From positions 171,863 to 235,862 of the forward strand of contig CAZHOJ010000006.1 in NCBI GenBank assembly GCA_964534125.1: a stretch of 64,000 bases of DNA. Reading direction: 5' to 3'. Shown piece after piece: positions 61,300 to 64,000 of the stretch; positions within the stretch are counted from its first letter, which is position 1; every line of letters begins with the position of its first letter. Made by a program: the position numbers and the translations under genes. The notes beneath the pieces were generated by a model. The model searched no databases. It worked only from the letters and a program-made list of their open reading frames with translations, and was not told where the DNA came from. This DNA comes from 2-02-FULL-55-14 sp964534125. Its GTDB lineage: Bacteria > Bacteroidota > Ignavibacteria > UBA10030.

Positions 61300-63351
61300 C
61301 TACTTGAGCAACATCATTTTTCGAGTGTGGTCACCCGCGAACGTGGAGAGACGGAGCAGATAGATACCGGAAGGGAGGTCCAGTCCCCCATCGTCGGCGG
61401 CGCGTGACCACAAGATGGTCTTCACGCCCGGCTCGGCAATGTCTGCGAACAATGTGCGAACCTTCTGGCCCAGTACGTTGTAGACCGCCAGCTCGGCATA
61501 TCCGATAGCAGGGACCTTGAATGTGATGGTGGTTCCTGCGTTGAACGGATTCGGATAGTTCTGGCTGAGTTCGAACGACCTCGGGACATCGTTCCCGGCG
61601 CCCGGAAACAGGTTCGCGAGACTGTCCGGAGTGGGGTAGAGAGGGAAGACCTCCGTGCCCAGCGGCCGGCGATGTTCCGGTCCGGAGCCTTCGGCGAACG
61701 TCAGGTACCCGACATACGAGGTGTCCGCCGGCCCGGAAACCGGGATTCGGGCCGTGAACGTGTGTGCATCGGACCCGGCGGAGAATGGATACCGGACGAA
61801 GGCCGTGTCTGTCGTTCGGCGGGCGAAGACCGCGAAGCGCGACATATCGAGCACGGTCGCAGCAGCGGCATGGACAGTGACGATGAGGGACGGTTCGTTG
61901 CCCACGACCTCGTAGCGCACGACGGGCATGTTGGAAACGACCGGTCCCAGCGACAGCGCGGCCGCATAGGCGTCGACGCGCCCCCAGCCGTAAAAATTGT
62001 TCGGGTAGGCGGTCGTTTTGTCCGTCCCGTCGTTGATACGGACCGTCGTCGTTTTCAGGGCTGTGAGGACCTCCATTGCCGTCGCATCCGGATGCGCCGA
62101 AAGCACCAATGCTGCGGCGGAAGCCGTCAGCGGCGTGGCAAAGGATGTTCCCTGGGAAAAGTAATAACCGATCGGGTTGGTCCAGTCGGCGGCGTAGTTC
62201 CCGCTGCCCATGGTGACGACATCCGGCTTGATGCGTCCGTCGGCCGTTGGGCCTGTCGAACTGAATCCCGTGAGATTGCCGAGCGAATTGACGGCTCCGA
62301 CGGCAAGAATGCTGTCGGCATCAGCAGGAGCGATGAGCGTTCCGGTCGTGTTCGTTCCCGGACGGTAGTTTCCCTCGTTGCCGGCCGCAGTGACGAGAAG
62401 GATGCCCCGCGCTGCGAGCGTCTTCGCCACCTTCGTCGTGATGGCAGTCTGGCCGTCGAGTTGTGCCTGCGTGTACCAGTCGATATAGCCGAGTGAACTC
62501 GAAATGATCTCCGCCCCAAGGCTGTCCAGCCACTCGAGCCCCTCGACGTAGTAGTCCTCTTCGATGATCGTCTCGGACCCGCCAACCTCGGTCTTCGCCA
62601 GTGCCAGCGTCGCTCCGAATGCCGGGCCGATAAGCTCTCCCTCTGCGTGTCCGGCCAGCACGGACAGCGTTGCCGCACCGTGGAAACCCTGCGACGAATG
62701 TTCTCCCGCTTCGATGGACACGTTCGTATCACGCTGGATGAAATCGTACGCCGCGAGCACCGGAATGGTGCGTAACGCCTCGTGAGTTCGGTAGCTGTTG
62801 TATCCGTCGTCCACCATGCCGACGAGCACGCCATGGCCGATTACTCCGAGCTCATGGAGCGGGACAGAGTTCAGCGACAGATGATGCTCAAGCGAGAGAC
62901 CGTAGTCGATCTCCGTGGGTGATGCCTGCTTCGGAAGGGATGACGGAGATGCGGGAACAAGCGGTTCGGGTCTCCGGCGTCCCGACCGTACAGGCTGGAC
63001 ATCTTTCACAAAGGGGAGGGCACGAAGGGAACGAAGGATCGCCTCGTCGGCTTCGACGGAGACGGCGTTCAGGATCTTCGACGATGCGTGGACCGTTGCG
63101 CCGAGACCCCGGACCTGCCGGACATACTCCTCCGACACCGGTAGGTCGCGCCAGTCGGTGAGGTGGTCTTGTGTGAGCACTTTCGCGCGACGCGCAAGCG
63201 AACGGGCAGAGACAAGAACGTGAGCGTCCTGAGAATGCATCGAGGCCTGCTTGTCCCTGAAGAAGACCCACCATCGGTCGTCCGCGGTCCCGGCCTGAAA
63301 GAGGACGAGCGAGAGGATGACGCTGAGGAATGTCCGCGCGGTTGCGCTCAT
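61300..63351 (-). CDS. secreted subtilisin-like protease with T9SS sorting domain
   Basis: 683 residues from ATG 63351. Signal peptide 1-23. An inhibitor-I9-like propeptide region (about 25-120: VSEEYVRQVRGLGATVHASSKILNAVSVEAD) is followed by the S8 domain with Asp in VLVGMVDDGYNSY, His in GFHGAATLSVLAGHAEG and Ser in QGTSFATPLTASAAALV. The C-terminal 80 or so residues begin NYPNPFNAGTTITF, the type A sorting signal. Secreted or surface-attached protease. Start overlaps the moxR stop by one base. Confidence 0.9.
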   Translation of the reverse strand: MSATARTFLSVILSLVLFQAGTADDRWWVFFRDKQASMHSQDAHVLVSARSLARRAKVLTQDHLTDWRDLPVSEEYVRQVRGLGATVHASSKILNAVSVEADEAILRSLRALPFVKDVQPVRSGRRRPEPLVPASPSSLPKQASPTEIDYGLSLEHHLSLNSVPLHELGVIGHGVLVGMVDDGYNSYRTHEALRTIPVLAAYDFIQRDTNVSIEAGEHSSQGFHGAATLSVLAGHAEGELIGPAFGATLALAKTEVGGSETIIEEDYYVEGLEWLDSLGAEIISSSLGYIDWYTQAQLDGQTAITTKVAKTLAARGILLVTAAGNEGNYRPGTNTTGTLIAPADADSILAVGAVNSLGNLTGFSSTGPTADGRIKPDVVTMGSGNYAADWTNPIGYYFSQGTSFATPLTASAAALVLSAHPDATAMEVLTALKTTTVRINDGTDKTTAYPNNFYGWGRVDAYAAALSLGPVVSNMPVVRYEVVGNEPSLIVTVHAAAATVLDMSRFAVFARRTTDTAFVRYPFSAGSDAHTFTARIPVSGPADTSYVGYLTFAEGSGPEHRRPLGTEVFPLYPTPDSLANLFPGAGNDVPRSFELSQNYPNPFNAGTTITFKVPAIGYAELAVYNVLGQKVRTLFADIAEPGVKTILWSRAADDGGLDLPSGIYLLRLSTFAGDHTRKMMLLK

Positions 63352-64000
63352 CAGGCGTTCGTGGACGAGTGTTCGAGCAGCCGTTCGACGACGGCATCGG
63401 CCGAAACGCCTTCTGCCTCTGCCGTGAAGCTCGTGATCAGACGGTGCCGGAAGACGGGAGCGGCGACCGCGCGGACATCGTCGATATCCGGCGTTGAGCG
63501 GCCAGAGAGGATGGCACGGGTCTTGGCGCCCAGGATCATGAACTGCGAAGCCCTCGGGCCGGCACCCCAGCGGACCCATTTTCTGATGAAGTCGGGAGCT
63601 GTGCGCGATGCGGGCCGTGATTGCTGCGCAAGGCGCACCGCGAATTCCACGACGGCATCGGCGACCGGAACACGCCGGACGAGGTCCTGGTATTCCACGA
63701 TGTCTTCTCCGCTCAGGACCCGGCGGACCTTTCCGCTGTACTGGCTTGTCGTCGTCTGGACGATCTTCACCTCCTCCTCAGGGGAGGGGTAGTCAAGCCG
63801 GAGGTTGAACATGAACCGGTCGAGCTGTGCCTCGGGAAGCGGGTATGTGCCTTCCTGTTCGATGGGATTCTGCGTCGCCAGCACAAAGAACGGCTCGTCG
63901 AGCGTGTAGGTCTTGCCGCCGGATGTGACCTGGTGCTCCTGCATGGCCTCCAGCAGGGCGGCCTGCGTCTTCGGCGGCGTCCGGTTGATCTCGTCCGCGA
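63351..64000 (-). CDS. MoxR-family AAA+ ATPase (5' end cut off by window)
   Basis: The frame remains open to base 64000, so only the C-terminal 215 or so residues are seen. The visible segment starts ADEINRTPPKTQAALLEAMQEHQVT, the MoxR Walker B region, then FFVLATQNPIEQEGTYPLPEAQLDRFM and the lid domain with KWVRWGAGPRASQF. MoxR chaperones insert cofactors or assemble complexes together with VWA proteins. The VWA gene two positions downstream supports that. The gene's start is outside the window. Confidence 0.92.
   Translation of the reverse strand, partial: ADEINRTPPKTQAALLEAMQEHQVTSGGKTYTLDEPFFVLATQNPIEQEGTYPLPEAQLDRFMFNLRLDYPSPEEEVKIVQTTTSQYSGKVRRVLSGEDIVEYQDLVRRVPVADAVVEFAVRLAQQSRPASRTAPDFIRKWVRWGAGPRASQFMILGAKTRAILSGRSTPDIDDVRAVAAPVFRHRLITSFTAEAEGVSADAVVERLLEHSSTNA

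Overview
The window reads as a chromosomal segment of a moderately GC-rich (roughly 57-60% by eye) bacterium of the FCB group, most like the Ignavibacteria/Kapabacteria/Chlorobi side of Bacteroidota. The reasons are: two secreted enzymes (29338-31209 and 61300-63351) ending in the 'NYPNPFN' type A sorting domain of the type IX secretion system; a DUF5916 outer-membrane protein; an E1 2-oxoacid dehydrogenase with alpha and beta chains fused; and LptE, Omp85 and SPOR proteins of a diderm. The few promoters I can support are sigma-70-like (TTGAAA-17-TATCTT before rpsT; TTGGCA-17-TACTAT before miaB). I see no tRNA, rRNA, CRISPR array, prophage or classical insertion sequence.

Layout. 1-2980: distal half of an Mrp Na+/H+ antiporter operon (C, D, E, F, G). 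3061-7520: fused E1 dehydrogenase, DSD1-type PLP enzyme, YdfG-like SDR, DUF423 protein. 7581-9352 (minus): an unusual cluster of a TlpA-like thioredoxin, a small cysteine-paired peptide with a double-glycine motif, and a secreted hypothetical protein. 9942-10922: phosphotransacetylase, then a fragment of a zinc alcohol dehydrogenase. 11608-18835: a plus-strand run with miaB, SPOR protein, sigma-54-type AAA+ regulator, lptE, CesA-like glycosyltransferase and a TPR protein with a long acidic middle. 18940-31209 (minus): rpsT, NUDIX CoA pyrophosphatase, Cys/Met lyase, DUF5916 protein, a nuclease/phosphatase-Omp85 fusion, a two-component pair, and a secreted 5'-nucleotidase. 31393-36495 (plus): GNAT, membrane protein, Lon-like protease, K+ channel. 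36577-42623 (minus): typA, outer-membrane protein, conserved protein, nitrilase, nitroreductase, GxxExxY nuclease. 42810-51277 (plus): mfd, then a MarR-controlled quinone/aromatic detoxification module resembling mhqR/mhqO/mhqD/catE, YceI, and a DUF457 membrane protein. 51454-64000: CDF transporter, HGSNAT-like acyltransferase with a tiny membrane protein in front, yjbQ, katG, VanX-type dipeptidase, esterase, VWA protein, T9SS subtilase, and MoxR (cut by the window end).

The most unusual layer is intergenic. Several unrelated-looking but similarly built repeat families sit between genes: palindromes built from CACGCAGAG/CGCAAAG octamers, one pair of which brackets a PD-(D/E)XK-type GxxExxY gene like terminal inverted repeats; ACACGAAGG decamer arrays; short palindromes with 3-base centres; CAGTnGn heptamer arrays abutting the 3' ends of minus-strand genes; and GCCTGCCTG arrays. 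Protein-level oddities are the cysteine-paired GG-motif peptide beside a thioredoxin, the nuclease-Omp85 fusion, and an enhancer-binding protein lacking a canonical GAFTGA loop. Hairpin/T-tract structures lie directly in front of the start codons of the E1 gene and typA.
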